Positions 17,037 through 24,950 of a DNA stretch of 64,000 bases are shown here, piece after piece (the stretch's first letter is position 1; the number at the start of each line of letters is the position of its first letter). Source of the stretch: an uncultured Lachnospiraceae bacterium (lineage in GTDB: Bacteria > Bacillota > Clostridia > Lachnospirales > Lachnospiraceae); contig CANQAP010000001.1 of the NCBI GenBank assembly GCA_947589305.1, positions 434,001 through 498,000 of the forward strand, in the 5' to 3' direction. The translations under genes and the position numbers were made by a program. Under the pieces are notes generated by a model. The model was not told the DNA's origin and made no database searches. It worked only from the letters and a program-made list of their open reading frames with translations.

Positions 17037-17972
17037 TTATTGTCCGTTTGCCGTTGTCGGCTCCGCTTCCGTCGGTTCCTGAGTCTGCTCACGCATTTCA
17101 TCTTGTGATTCGGTGGTCCCTGCGCTCTGCATGGTTTCTGTCGTAGACTCCGTTGCGGGATCTGCCGCCGACTCCGTTGTCTTCTGCACCGTTGTCAGAC
17201 CGCCCGCACGTTTACCATCCGAAACCGCTTCTGTCGTTGTCGTCTCGATATCCGGTGTCTCTGACATCGTCTCTACCACGACGGCAGACGCGTTTTCACT
17301 GGTTCCTATATACCGGTATACTTTTACATACTGTTTTCCATAATTCAGTGCTTCCTGATGGCTTGCAAAGTATATGTCGATCCGATTACCACGGATCGCG
17401 CCTCCTCGATCCTCTACCGTATATACCGTACCGTTAATGACTACCTGCGTGCCAAACGGTAAGACGGAAGTATCTGCCGCAATGGTATGGTTCGCCCTTG
17501 CGACCACGCCGGATGCAGTCACCCCGTTCGTTTTTCCGCAACAGCTTGCACAAGAACAATATCCTGTCGTCAGATACGTACCGATACATTCATATCCGTT
17601 CATGGACGGATCCGCATATACAGGTATGGCAGATTCTCCTCCATGTCCTTGCGCAACCACCTCCGTTGCCTTTTCTTCCACATCGGCATTCTGCGGTTTC
17701 ATCTCGGAAGCGGCATCCAACGCCTTTGCCACTAACAAATGATTTTGTATGGTATTATAATCCTCGTGCTGTATATCACCAAACGCATATTGTTGTTCTT
17801 CTTGTGTACATTCGCTCAATACTACCTGTTTGAAAAGCAGGACGTTTTTTGCAGCTTCACTGTTTGCAGTAATTAACGCCGCACATACAAAAGAAACCGA
17901 CACGATCAACATCGCTAAACGCTTGCAGTATGCTTTCACGTTCTTCTTTAGTTGTATCAGTTGCTTTTCCAT
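17037..17972 (-). CDS. Secreted 3D-domain cell-wall protein (YocH/YabE-like)
   Basis: A 311-residue exported protein. An N-terminal hydrophobic segment (about residues 19-40, LAMLIVSVSFVCAALI) acts as signal or anchor. The 3D domain spans about residues 130-215: TGYCSCASCCGKTNGVTASG, DTSVLPFGTQVVING, then VEDRGGAIRGNRIDIYF, which contains the three conserved aspartates of this MltA-like lytic transglycosylase fold. The last 90 residues are a Thr/Glu-rich low-complexity tail, suggesting a flexible wall-spanning region. It has its own promoter, terminator and a WalR-like box, fitting a peptidoglycan-remodelling role. Confidence 0.88.
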   Translation of the reverse strand: MEKQLIQLKKNVKAYCKRLAMLIVSVSFVCAALITANSEAAKNVLLFKQVVLSECTQEEQQYAFGDIQHEDYNTIQNHLLVAKALDAASEMKPQNADVEEKATEVVAQGHGGESAIPVYADPSMNGYECIGTYLTTGYCSCASCCGKTNGVTASGVVARANHTIAADTSVLPFGTQVVINGTVYTVEDRGGAIRGNRIDIYFASHQEALNYGKQYVKVYRYIGTSENASAVVVETMSETPDIETTTTEAVSDGKRAGGLTTVQKTTESAADPATESTTETMQSAGTTESQDEMREQTQEPTEAEPTTANGQ

Positions 17973-18012
17973 TTCTTGATTCCTTTCAAGTATTAATGAC
18001 TTGTTGCAAAAT

Positions 18013-18029
18013 GTTACATAATTGTTACA
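18013..18029 (-). promoter_or_regulatory. WalR-like direct repeat
   Basis: On the minus strand TGTAAC, five bases (AATTA), TGTAAC. This matches the WalR (YycF) recognition pattern TGTWAH-N5-TGTWAH exactly. It begins about 12 bases past the -10 of the 3D-domain gene, which is around the transcription start and early leader. Confidence 0.6.
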
Positions 18030-18040
18030 TCTGTGTTGCC

Positions 18041-18069
18041 ATTATATTCCGAAACCAAAAAAAGGTCAA
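18041..18069 (-). promoter_or_regulatory. Sigma-A promoter of the 3D-domain gene
   Basis: Minus-strand -35 TTGACC (18064-18069) and -10 TATAAT (18041-18046) with a 17-base spacer. The leader to the ATG at 17972 is about 60 bases. Confidence 0.8.
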
Positions 18070-18147
18070 GCCAAATTCCGTTTTTCGTTTTTTTAAACAG
18101 AGCTTTTTATGAAATTCTGTTTAAAATGCTAAGCTTCCAGACAAGAC

Positions 18148-18176
18148 TTTACAAAAAAATATCAAAATGCTACAAT
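18148..18176 (+). promoter_or_regulatory. Sigma-A promoter of rnpB
   Basis: Plus-strand -35 TTTACA (18148-18153) and -10 TACAAT (18171-18176) with a 17-base spacer, placing the start of transcription at about 18183, the first base of the RNase P closing helix. Confidence 0.75.
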
Positions 18177-18182
18177 GCAACC

Positions 18183-18527
18183 GAGTCGGACAGGTGATCG
18201 CGGCTGCAAGTGCCGAAAGGCAGCAGGTGAGGAAAGTCCGGGCTTCACAGGGCAGGGTGCCGGATAACGTCCGGTAGAGGCGACTCTCAGACAAGTGCAA
18301 CAGAAATAAACCGCCAGAATTTTCTGGTAAGGGTGGAACGGCGAGGTAAGAGCTCACCGCTTGACTGGTAACAGGCAAGGCTCTGTAAACTCCACTCGAA
18401 GCAAGACCGAACAGAAAGCGATACAGTTGCCCGCTGTGCTTTCGGGTAGGTTGCTCGAACCGACCGGCAACGGTCGGTCTAGATAGATGATCACCCAACG
18501 ACATAACCCGGCTTATCGTTCGACTCC
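18183..18527 (+). ncRNA. rnpB: RNase P RNA, bacterial class A
   Basis: Catalytic RNA that matures tRNA 5' ends. The closing helix P1 is GAGTCG at the 5' end paired with CGACTC near 18521. The conserved core GAGGAAAGTCCGGGCTTC, then ACAGAAATAAACCGCC, GGTAAGGGTGGAACGG and the 3' core ATAACCCGGCTTATCG are all present and in order. Length is about 345 bases. It has its own promoter and a following terminator and is the only plus-strand element in this part of the map. The ends are set by P1 and may be off by a few bases. Confidence 0.96.
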
Positions 18528-18536
18528 CATGAAAAG

Positions 18537-18579
18537 AACCGGCAGACATCATACGTTCGTATGTTTGTCTGCCGGTTTT
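18537..18579 (+). terminator. Rho-independent terminator of rnpB
   Basis: A long stem with arms AACCGGCAGACA and TGTCTGCCGGTT, extended by ATACG and CGTAT around a short loop, ends in TTTT. It lies 10 bases past the 3' end of RNase P RNA and also between rnpB and the convergent gene at 18598. Confidence 0.85.
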
Positions 18580-18597
18580 CCTTCATGCTATACGGCA

Positions 18598-19314
18598 TTA
18601 ACTCGTATACGTTTTTAACATCTGATCCTCATGCCAATACATACAGTGCGTGATCAGGGAGACCGACATTTCCGGAAAATCGCTCAGCAGGCTTTCTCTG
18701 GTAGCATTCTCATCTTCTACTGCCAGCATCAGCGCCTGCAATTCCGCAATCACCTCTAACTGCATGTTTTTTTCCATGGAAGTCATAATGTGACGAGTCT
18801 TTTTCGGTAAAAACGGTATGATCGCATTCCATACCGTATCATTGTCAACCAATAAATAGCGGTTCATCAGATGAAACACAAGATCCTGTTCATCACTCGG
18901 GATCCCGGCATGGCGTGCGGTAAGCCTTGTACAATTTTTCATCAAATCGTTGCCGGACACCTGATAACTGTTTAATCCAAAGTCGTGAAAACACTCCATG
19001 AACATTTCCAGTTGATGACGTTGCGTATATTGTGATAACTCATCAAACATCTGGACCAGTTCACTGTTAAACCGCGTATATTTTTCATCCCAATAGATGA
19101 AATTATACGTCCAGTAGATTGCCATACACAACATAAAATCATCTGCAAAATTACTATTATTGGCGAATGCAAACAGGGACTTTAGTTTGATTCCTAATCG
19201 TCTATAGTCATTTTCACTAAGTTCCAAATCACAGATAGCTCGTACATTATGTACTTCGCGTTCGAAATACATCTGTATCTCATGTAGGTCAAATTTTGGT
19301 TCTTGTACACCCAT
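18598..19314 (-). CDS. Hypothetical helical cytoplasmic protein
   Basis: I do not recognise this 238-residue protein. The start at ATG 19314 (MGVQEPKFDLHEIQMYFERE) has AAAGGAGG 7 bases upstream; an ATG two codons earlier lies too close to that site. No signal peptide or membrane segment is visible. The composition is rich in Leu, Met, Phe, His and Cys and the pattern suggests mostly alpha-helix. The gene has a good sigma-A promoter with an inverted repeat beside it and faces rnpB. It is transcribed alone. Function unknown. Confidence 0.75.
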   Translation of the reverse strand: MGVQEPKFDLHEIQMYFEREVHNVRAICDLELSENDYRRLGIKLKSLFAFANNSNFADDFMLCMAIYWTYNFIYWDEKYTRFNSELVQMFDELSQYTQRHQLEMFMECFHDFGLNSYQVSGNDLMKNCTRLTARHAGIPSDEQDLVFHLMNRYLLVDNDTVWNAIIPFLPKKTRHIMTSMEKNMQLEVIAELQALMLAVEDENATRESLLSDFPEMSVSLITHCMYWHEDQMLKTYTS

Positions 19315-19391
19315 ATACATTCCTCCTTTATAGTTTCACAGTATATTTTATTCTTATGACGTTATTTTTATTACCGAATTCCTATGGTAAT

Positions 19392-19420
19392 ATTATATAA
19401 CTATTTGGATGAAATGTCTA
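19392..19420 (-). promoter_or_regulatory. Sigma-A promoter with adjacent inverted repeat
   Basis: Minus-strand -35 TAGACA (19415-19420) and perfect -10 TATAAT (19392-19397), 17-base spacer, for the gene ending at 18598. Immediately downstream a 7-base inverted repeat TATTACC-N10-GGTAATA (19369-19392) overlaps the -10 and could be an operator or a leader hairpin. The rest of the 325-base gap up to 19639 is AT-rich and holds only the divergent promoter at 19586. Confidence 0.65.
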
Positions 19421-19585
19421 CTTTTTCCGAAATTTAATTGTTTTATTTATCATTTTTCACAAATTTTGTCTGAATCCAAGCTATTGATATTCGTTTTTAG
19501 GTGTACTTCTGACTGTTTTCTGTATTTTATACCATGCAATCTGCACAAATCCTCATCTTTTTTCTGACAGAATATCGTGTTTTCC

Positions 19586-19614
19586 TTGCCATTTTCCAAA
19601 GCATATACTACAAT
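19586..19614 (+). promoter_or_regulatory. Sigma-A promoter of the AP2/HNH-like gene
   Basis: Plus-strand -35 TTGCCA (19586-19591) and -10 TACAAT (19609-19614) with a 17-base spacer; the ATG follows 26 bases later behind AAAGGAG. Confidence 0.7.
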
Positions 19615-19639
19615 AATAAAAAAACAAAGGAGAATGCCA

Positions 19640-20446
19640 ATGTCATTATTAACAGGAGTTTCAGCCGCCTATCATTCTGACGGCAGCCGTTATTATCGGG
19701 CTTCCGTTACCTTTAACGGAAAGCATATAAGCCTCGGCGGATATCCAACGCAGGAAGAAGGACATCAGGCATATTTGGAGGCATCCTCCCTGTTACACGG
19801 ACTGCCACAGACAACGGACGCCTTTGCGTCGTGTACCGCGCTTTCCTTTTCTAAATTTATCACTTTATTAAATTACCGGAATAACGGCGTATATATCAAA
19901 ACTCCCATTTACTTATTTCCAAGTTATTTTTTGTATTATCTGGAACCGGACCTTGCTTTAAAATTCGATAAGGATGATCTGTTCTTCTACTCTACACACA
20001 CCATCCAGCAAAAAGGAGGCTATCTGTTTGTCTGCCATTATGGCAGCCAATACGGGATCCTCTCCCGCTACGGCATCCGCAATTATGCAGTCGAAGGCAG
20101 GGACTATGTGTTCATGAACGGAGATAACCATGATTACCGTTACCAGAATATCAAGGTTCTGAATCATTTTATGGGCGTCTGCTCAGAATCCAAAGCCGGA
20201 AGGACGATTTATACAGCCACCATCCATATCAACGGCAATTATATGATCGGCAGATACGAAACGGAAGAAGACGCCGCCATCGCATACAATAAAGCTGCCG
20301 ATATCTTAACGAAAAAAGGCTGCAAAAAACAATTCATTAAGAATTATATCTCTTCGCTTACCGCAGATGAGTATCACAAAAAATATGAAGAAATACCCAT
20401 TTCCGATAAGCTCTATACAGTAATAAATCTTTCATCTCCAACATAA
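19640..20446 (+). CDS. AP2-domain protein with degenerate HNH-like centre
   Basis: A 268-residue protein with an AP2-like DNA-binding unit at each end. The first is about residues 5-52 (RYYRASVTFNGKHISLGGYP, then TQEEGHQAYLEA); the second about 178-225 (TIYTATIHINGNYMIGRYET, then EEDAAIAYNKAADIL). Between them, GDNHDYRYQNIKVLNH resembles the end of an HNH homing-endonuclease core, but the usual DHIN histidines are not clear. Such AP2-HNH proteins derive from mobile homing genes. The ATG at 19640 is chosen because AAAGGAG lies 7 bases upstream; an ATG two codons earlier is too close. Nuclease or regulator is undecided. Confidence 0.7.
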   Translation: MSLLTGVSAAYHSDGSRYYRASVTFNGKHISLGGYPTQEEGHQAYLEASSLLHGLPQTTDAFASCTALSFSKFITLLNYRNNGVYIKTPIYLFPSYFLYYLEPDLALKFDKDDLFFYSTHTIQQKGGYLFVCHYGSQYGILSRYGIRNYAVEGRDYVFMNGDNHDYRYQNIKVLNHFMGVCSESKAGRTIYTATIHINGNYMIGRYETEEDAAIAYNKAADILTKKGCKKQFIKNYISSLTADEYHKKYEEIPISDKLYTVINLSSPT

Positions 20447-20477
20447 ACTAACATCAATAACGACGGGATGTTCGTCT

Positions 20478-21317
20478 ATGAATGTTTTTAAAAAATCCAC
20501 CGCAACCCTTCTCACGCTCAGTCAGGAGATCAACACCGCCTATATGCGGACGATGTCTTTCGTGCTTCTATGCGCCATATGCTTTTATACTGCCGCCTAT
20601 GCACGGTTAAATGCCGGAAAAGACTCATGGGCGTTTCCTGTCGCAACGACTCTTTCCGCTCCCGTAAGGGATGAATTACCAATCTACAGTGTCGAGACAA
20701 CGGAACCGGTGGTCGCCCTGACCTTTGACTCCGCTTGGGGCGATGAGGATTTAAATGACATTCTTTCGATTTTAGAAAAGCATCATGCCAAAGCCACGTT
20801 TTTCGTTTCCGGCGATTGGGTGGAACGATACCCGGACGCCGTCCAAAGCATCCATGCGGCAGGTCATGAACTTGGCAATCACGGTAGCAACCACCGGCAT
20901 ATGCCGCAACTGAGCGAAGCGGATATGACCGATGAGATCATGGAATGCCACCGTCGTGTCTATGCACTGACACAGACCGACATGATTTCTTTCCGCGCTC
21001 CATATAGCGACTGGAATCCGTCCGTTGTTGCCGCCGCCAAAGCCTGCGGCTATTTCAGCATCAATCAATCGGTTGATTCCGTAGACTGGAAAGATTATGG
21101 CGTTGAAAGCATTATCCAAACCGTCATGGAGGATCCGGATTTACAAAACGGTGCTATTATTTTATTACATAACGGTGCGACTTATACAAAAGATGCACTG
21201 GATGAATTGCTCACCCGATTGGAAGATGCCGGTTATTCCTTTGTCACGATTTCCGATCTGATCTATACCGAGGATTATACATTGGATCACACCGGCAGAC
21301 AATTTCCGTCTCCCTAA
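20478..21317 (+). CDS. PdaB-like polysaccharide deacetylase
   Basis: A 279-residue membrane-anchored NodB-fold deacetylase, presumably acting on peptidoglycan or another surface polysaccharide. One membrane segment lies at about residues 23-43. The catalytic domain starts VVALTFDSAWGDEDLNDIL: the usual TFDD is TFDS followed by AWGDED, similar to the variant found in sporulation deacetylase PdaB. Metal histidines are in GNHGSNHRHM, and FRAPYSDWNPSV and AIILLHNG form the remaining motifs. The ribosome site is weak. It follows the AP2-like gene by 31 bases and may be co-transcribed. Confidence 0.85.
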   Translation: MNVFKKSTATLLTLSQEINTAYMRTMSFVLLCAICFYTAAYARLNAGKDSWAFPVATTLSAPVRDELPIYSVETTEPVVALTFDSAWGDEDLNDILSILEKHHAKATFFVSGDWVERYPDAVQSIHAAGHELGNHGSNHRHMPQLSEADMTDEIMECHRRVYALTQTDMISFRAPYSDWNPSVVAAAKACGYFSINQSVDSVDWKDYGVESIIQTVMEDPDLQNGAIILLHNGATYTKDALDELLTRLEDAGYSFVTISDLIYTEDYTLDHTGRQFPSP

Positions 21318-21397
21318 TTTTCCCTATATAATTTATATGATTTTGTCCATACTATGAATAGTGACATGCAGTACATTCTTTGTATGGCATTGTCCGA

Positions 21398-21415
21398 TTG
21401 GAAGATTCCTTCCAA
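21398..21415. repeat. Short inverted repeat upstream of the lipoprotein gene
   Basis: TTGGAAG, four bases (ATTC), CTTCCAA. It lies 30 bases before the lipoprotein ATG and could be an operator. I see no clean sigma-A promoter in this gap, which otherwise looks unremarkable. Confidence 0.35.
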
Positions 21416-21444
21416 ATATCGAATATAAACAAAGGAGTCTGATT

Positions 21445-21828
21445 ATGAAAAAGATCAAACGAATCATGATTGTTTGCGGATGTTTTGCCATGCTTACATC
21501 TGCTCTTACCGGTTGTAACCGTAACAACACCGGTAGTTCTTCCAACAACTCCGGCAACGGCAATGTAGCCGAAGATATCGGAAATGACGTCGGCAATATG
21601 GTTGACGACGCAGGAAATGCAGTGGAAGATGCAGCAAACGGTGCCGGCGATGTTATCCGTGATATGACTGACGGCGGCGACAGTATGGTAAACGACGTTA
21701 CCAACGGAACCAATGGAACCAACCAAAACTCCAATTCATCCACCGATCATGAAAATTCAAGCAGTACCGAAAACAATGATTCCGGTCGTTCTTCCGGAAA
21801 CCAGACCGGTCGTACCAATAACCGGTAG
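21445..21828 (+). CDS. Small Asn/Gly/Asp-rich lipoprotein
   Basis: A 127-residue predicted lipoprotein. The start MKKIKRIMIVCGCFAMLTSA is followed by a lipobox LTGC with the cysteine at residue 27, so the mature part should be lipid-anchored outside the membrane. The rest is low complexity: repeating amphipathic units of the type GNDVGNMVDDAGNAVEDAANG, then an Asn/Ser/Thr-rich tail. AAAGGAG precedes the ATG by 8 bases. A terminator follows immediately, so it is probably a single-gene unit. Function unknown; the repeats resemble small stress-related amphipathic helices only loosely. Confidence 0.8.
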   Translation: MKKIKRIMIVCGCFAMLTSALTGCNRNNTGSSSNNSGNGNVAEDIGNDVGNMVDDAGNAVEDAANGAGDVIRDMTDGGDSMVNDVTNGTNGTNQNSNSSTDHENSSSTENNDSGRSSGNQTGRTNNR

Positions 21829-21835
21829 CAAAATC

Positions 21836-21884
21836 GGAAATGGGGATACGGAAATCTGTTCATTCTTCCCCATTTCCTTTTTTT
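21836..21884 (+). terminator. Rho-independent terminator after the lipoprotein gene
   Basis: Arms GGAAATGGGGA and TCCCCATTTCC with a 20-base loop are followed by seven T residues. It overlaps the 3' end of the convergent membrane-protein gene. Confidence 0.85.
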
Positions 21885-22222
21885 GTCTGTTTTCTCCGTT
21901 CCATTTCGTCATACTGTTCATACATATACTGCACTCCGTTTTCCAACGTATAATAATGCAGGACATACGGTACCAGCAAAATCATTAATACCACTAACAA
22001 CGCGGCTAAAAGCAGTTGCGGATACAGGACCAGACATAGGAAATCCAGCACTGTCACCAAAGCAAACAGCGCCATGACAATTTCATGTACGATACGCTCG
22101 TGCATAAAAAAGGAGATCTGTATCAGATGCTTTCTTTGTTCTTCTTCATAATCCATATCCTCCGGCGGGTTTTCCAGCCTTTCATCGATCTGACGGATAT
22201 ACCGTCTGATTTTCTTTCTCAT
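21860..22222 (-). CDS. Hypothetical two-helix membrane protein
   Basis: A 120-residue protein not assigned to a family. A basic, charged N-terminal cytoplasmic stretch (MRKKIRRYIRQIDERLENPP) precedes two membrane segments at about residues 46-66 and 69-90, and the C-terminus is again charged. It lies 29 bases downstream of the S8 peptidase gene and is likely co-transcribed with it. Its 3' end overlaps the terminator of the opposing lipoprotein gene. Confidence 0.7.
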   Translation of the reverse strand: MRKKIRRYIRQIDERLENPPEDMDYEEEQRKHLIQISFFMHERIVHEIVMALFALVTVLDFLCLVLYPQLLLAALLVVLMILLVPYVLHYYTLENGVQYMYEQYDEMERRKQTKKGNGEE

Positions 22223-22251
22223 ACCGTACCTCTTCCTTTCTTCATCATTCT

Positions 22252-24000
22252 TTATCGCAGATCACTCTGCCGCAAACTTTCAAATGTCCCGTACAGATTT
22301 AAGGTTCCGTATCCCCAAAGCGGATTCGGATAGTTCAACTCCGGTCTGCGGTCAGCCCCGCGGATCAGATACCGCTTGATCTGTGTTCCGTTGATATTGA
22401 GGACATTTCTTCGGGATCTCGCCCATTCCAGAATCAATGCCGCCGCTCCCGCCGTATGGGCTGCCGCGATACTGCTCCCACTCTTTCTCGTATATCCGTA
22501 TGCCTGACCGGGCAGGCGTTCCACGGACGGACCGTAGACATTGACCGCCGGCGCCGCCAGATCCGGTTTAATGCCGCCTTCACTGGTATACCCACGGCTG
22601 GCTTCGATATATAAACTGTCCGTCACATGATTATATGCAGTGGAGCAAATCGGTCCTTCTGCCGTTGAAGGCTCCGTTAAGGTCACCTCCGGATCCGGCT
22701 GCAGAAAATACGTGTCATCTGATAAAAATCCGCGAATCGGAATCCATATATCATAACGGTTTTTTGTCGTTCCCGTCGCATAGATACGAAATCTCCAGAT
22801 GCCTTCCGTAGGCTGCTGCATACGGATAAAAATCAACTGTTTGCCGGATAATTCTTCCACCAACACATAGACCACTTCGATCACCGTCCGTTCCAGCAAA
22901 AAGGAAATCCGCTGTGAAGTCTGAAATCTGGGAGGAATCTGAGCGATCACTTCACCATACGGGGATTCCAGTCCGATCGCATATGTATTCGGCGCTTCTC
23001 CCCAAAGTTCCATGATCAAACCGTCTTCTCCCTGCGCCACATGCAGTTCGACCGTTTGATAACTCTCATCCTGACTCAACATACCGGACACATGATGTCT
23101 TGCATTTCCCTCATTTCCTGCTGGCAAAGATACCAATTCTTCCGGTGAACGGTTGATGCGATTCAGATACTGGTTAAACACTCCCATTCCGGCATGATCG
23201 CCGCTGTTCGTACCGACTCCCAGATAAATGACCAGCGGCTGATCGCGTAAAAATGCCTGTCTGCGCAGATAATATACCGCCATCATCAGATCCGTTTCCT
23301 GATAGACTTCTTCCGCATCGATAAAATAAAAATTTTTTAAGTAGTCTTTTGCCTGTTTCAATTTTACGATCAAAAAATCTGCCAACGGAGCGGCACCGAT
23401 AAATCCGCCCGACTCATCTTCTCCGCCCGCTATGATCCCCGCCATAAACGTCCCGTGTCCGTTCGTATCCACAGAAGGCACGATCTCCAAAGGATTCTCC
23501 GACCGCAACGCTTCATTGATCATGGATTCCGTATATTCCGTCCCATATCCGACCGTTTCCGGCGGCGTCCCGCTTTGGATCGTCTGATCCCAGATTGCTT
23601 TGATTCTGGTCATTCCGTCTTCCTGTAAAAACAACGGATTCTGATAATCGATTCCCGTATCGATCACCCCGACCAAGACGTTTCTTCCTTTTAAATTCAG
23701 CACCGGCTGATTCTGTGTTTTTAAGATACCGCTTTCCTCCATGCTCGTAGTATCCATCAGCCCGTAACACTTCGGGAGCATATAATACAACTGTGAAATG
23801 AGTTCCATCAAATTCGTATCTTTTCGGTTGATCGTTACGATTGCCAGATTATCATCCAAAATCTGCAGGCATTCTCCCGTAAATATCTGTCGCAAACGCG
23901 ACGCATCGCCGTCATACGAAATAATATACTCTCCAAACTCGTCGCTCAGGATGCGATCTCTGCAATCCGTCCGTTCCAAGCCGAATTCCGTTTGATCCAT
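22252..24000 (-). CDS. Csp-like subtilisin-family (S8) serine protease
   Basis: A 582-residue S8 protease resembling the clostridial CspA/B/C germination-protease family, which has a long insert (jelly-roll) between catalytic His and Ser. Catalytic Asp is in VGVIDTGIDYQNP near residue 112, His in TNGHGTFMAGIIAGG near residue 180, the oxyanion Asn in LPAGNEGN, and Ser in KSGSSIAAAHTAGAA near residue 510. The triad is therefore intact, with GSS in place of the usual GTS. No signal peptide is seen; the N-terminal 90 residues may be a propeptide. No germination gene lies next to it, so the substrate is unknown. Confidence 0.87.
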   Translation of the reverse strand: MDQTEFGLERTDCRDRILSDEFGEYIISYDGDASRLRQIFTGECLQILDDNLAIVTINRKDTNLMELISQLYYMLPKCYGLMDTTSMEESGILKTQNQPVLNLKGRNVLVGVIDTGIDYQNPLFLQEDGMTRIKAIWDQTIQSGTPPETVGYGTEYTESMINEALRSENPLEIVPSVDTNGHGTFMAGIIAGGEDESGGFIGAAPLADFLIVKLKQAKDYLKNFYFIDAEEVYQETDLMMAVYYLRRQAFLRDQPLVIYLGVGTNSGDHAGMGVFNQYLNRINRSPEELVSLPAGNEGNARHHVSGMLSQDESYQTVELHVAQGEDGLIMELWGEAPNTYAIGLESPYGEVIAQIPPRFQTSQRISFLLERTVIEVVYVLVEELSGKQLIFIRMQQPTEGIWRFRIYATGTTKNRYDIWIPIRGFLSDDTYFLQPDPEVTLTEPSTAEGPICSTAYNHVTDSLYIEASRGYTSEGGIKPDLAAPAVNVYGPSVERLPGQAYGYTRKSGSSIAAAHTAGAAALILEWARSRRNVLNINGTQIKRYLIRGADRRPELNYPNPLWGYGTLNLYGTFESLRQSDLR

Positions 24001-24068
24001 AACGTGTTTTCTCCACGGTCTTCTTCCTATTAGTATATGCGGGAAAAAAAGCGATGCGAATAACAGAA

Positions 24069-24109
24069 AGGAAGCAAGAGACCGGCTTCACCGTCGTCTC
24101 TTGCTTCCT
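24069..24109 (-). terminator. Stem-loop after the DivIVA-like gene
   Basis: A 14-base stem (AGGAAGCAAGAGAC and GTCTCTTGCTTCCT) lies 13 bases past the stop codon and is followed on the minus strand by a T-rich run (TTTCTGTTATT). Confidence 0.75.
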
Positions 24110-24122
24110 ATCCTTTTCCTTC

Positions 24123-24788
24123 TTACAGAAAGGTAAATCCTTCCTCTTCGTCATCTTCATTACCAATGAGTTTGCTTTCGTCCACCTTGACTTCCACCTC
24201 ACCGGAATATACTTCATCTTCCTGAATGACATCCGCGCTGGAAGCATCTGCCCGATCGGCTTTCTTCTCTGCCTGTTGTTCAGCTTCCTTTTTTGCGATA
24301 TCCCGTAATTCGGCAAAAATATCCTTCGGTTTTTCTTTCTTGGATTCTTCCGTCTCAAACACCGGCTTCGGAGTAAATGCCTTTGGATCCTTCTCCGTCA
24401 TCTGCTCACCCGTCTCCTCGTCTGACTGTCCGGAATCCGCAGAAGCCTTGATCAGTTCATCCGTCAATTTTGCAATTCTTTTCTCGGCTGCCTCTAATTC
24501 TTTATGCAGGGCTTCCTTTTCTTTTTTGGCAGCTTCCAACTCAACATTTACACGATCCATACGTTTCTGCGTTTCGGTAATGTCATTCTGCAAATTATAG
24601 AGCTTCAACGCATTGTCCCGATTAGAATCCGATAGCTTATTATTCTGATCCTTCAATACCTGAATCTGTAGTTGCAATTCTTCATAGGCACTACTGATCT
24701 CATTCAGATAGGAATATACTTCCGTCTTATTCAAGCCCAGAATCGCCCGGCTAAATCTTCTATCACTTGAAACTACTATTTCATTCAT
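24123..24788 (-). CDS. DivIVA-like coiled-coil protein
   Basis: A 221-residue cytoplasmic protein. The first 35 residues (FSRAILGLNKTEVYSYLNEI) match the DivIVA membrane-curvature lipid-binding head, and residues about 35-110 form a long coiled coil rich in Lys, Glu and Gln. The C-terminal 100 residues are acidic and low complexity. DivIVA-family proteins mark cell poles and septa or scaffold wall synthesis. AAAGGGAG precedes the ATG. The promoter at 24849-24877 drives it alone, and a terminator follows. Confidence 0.75.
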   Translation of the reverse strand: MNEIVVSSDRRFSRAILGLNKTEVYSYLNEISSAYEELQLQIQVLKDQNNKLSDSNRDNALKLYNLQNDITETQKRMDRVNVELEAAKKEKEALHKELEAAEKRIAKLTDELIKASADSGQSDEETGEQMTEKDPKAFTPKPVFETEESKKEKPKDIFAELRDIAKKEAEQQAEKKADRADASSADVIQEDEVYSGEVEVKVDESKLIGNEDDEEEGFTFL

Positions 24789-24848
24789 CGACCAATCTCC
24801 CTTTCTGTGCTAATTTCACCAAAAAAGTTCTTTTTTTTATTTAAATTG

Positions 24849-24877
24849 ATTATATCAAATTCCATTAAAAACTTCAA
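24849..24877 (-). promoter_or_regulatory. Sigma-A promoter of the DivIVA-like gene
   Basis: Minus-strand -35 TTGAAG (24872-24877) and perfect -10 TATAAT (24849-24854), 17-base spacer, about 60 bases before the ATG. Confidence 0.75.
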
Positions 24878-24950
24878 TACGTTTCCATGGGATGATTTTT
24901 ACGCAGTCCGTCAGGTTTTCTTCCCTCTGCATCCATTCTCATAAAGGTAA

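Noticed and set aside
18121..18552. 143-codon minus-strand frame
   Set aside because: It is entirely antisense to the rnpB transcript, whose core motifs and terminator are unmistakable.
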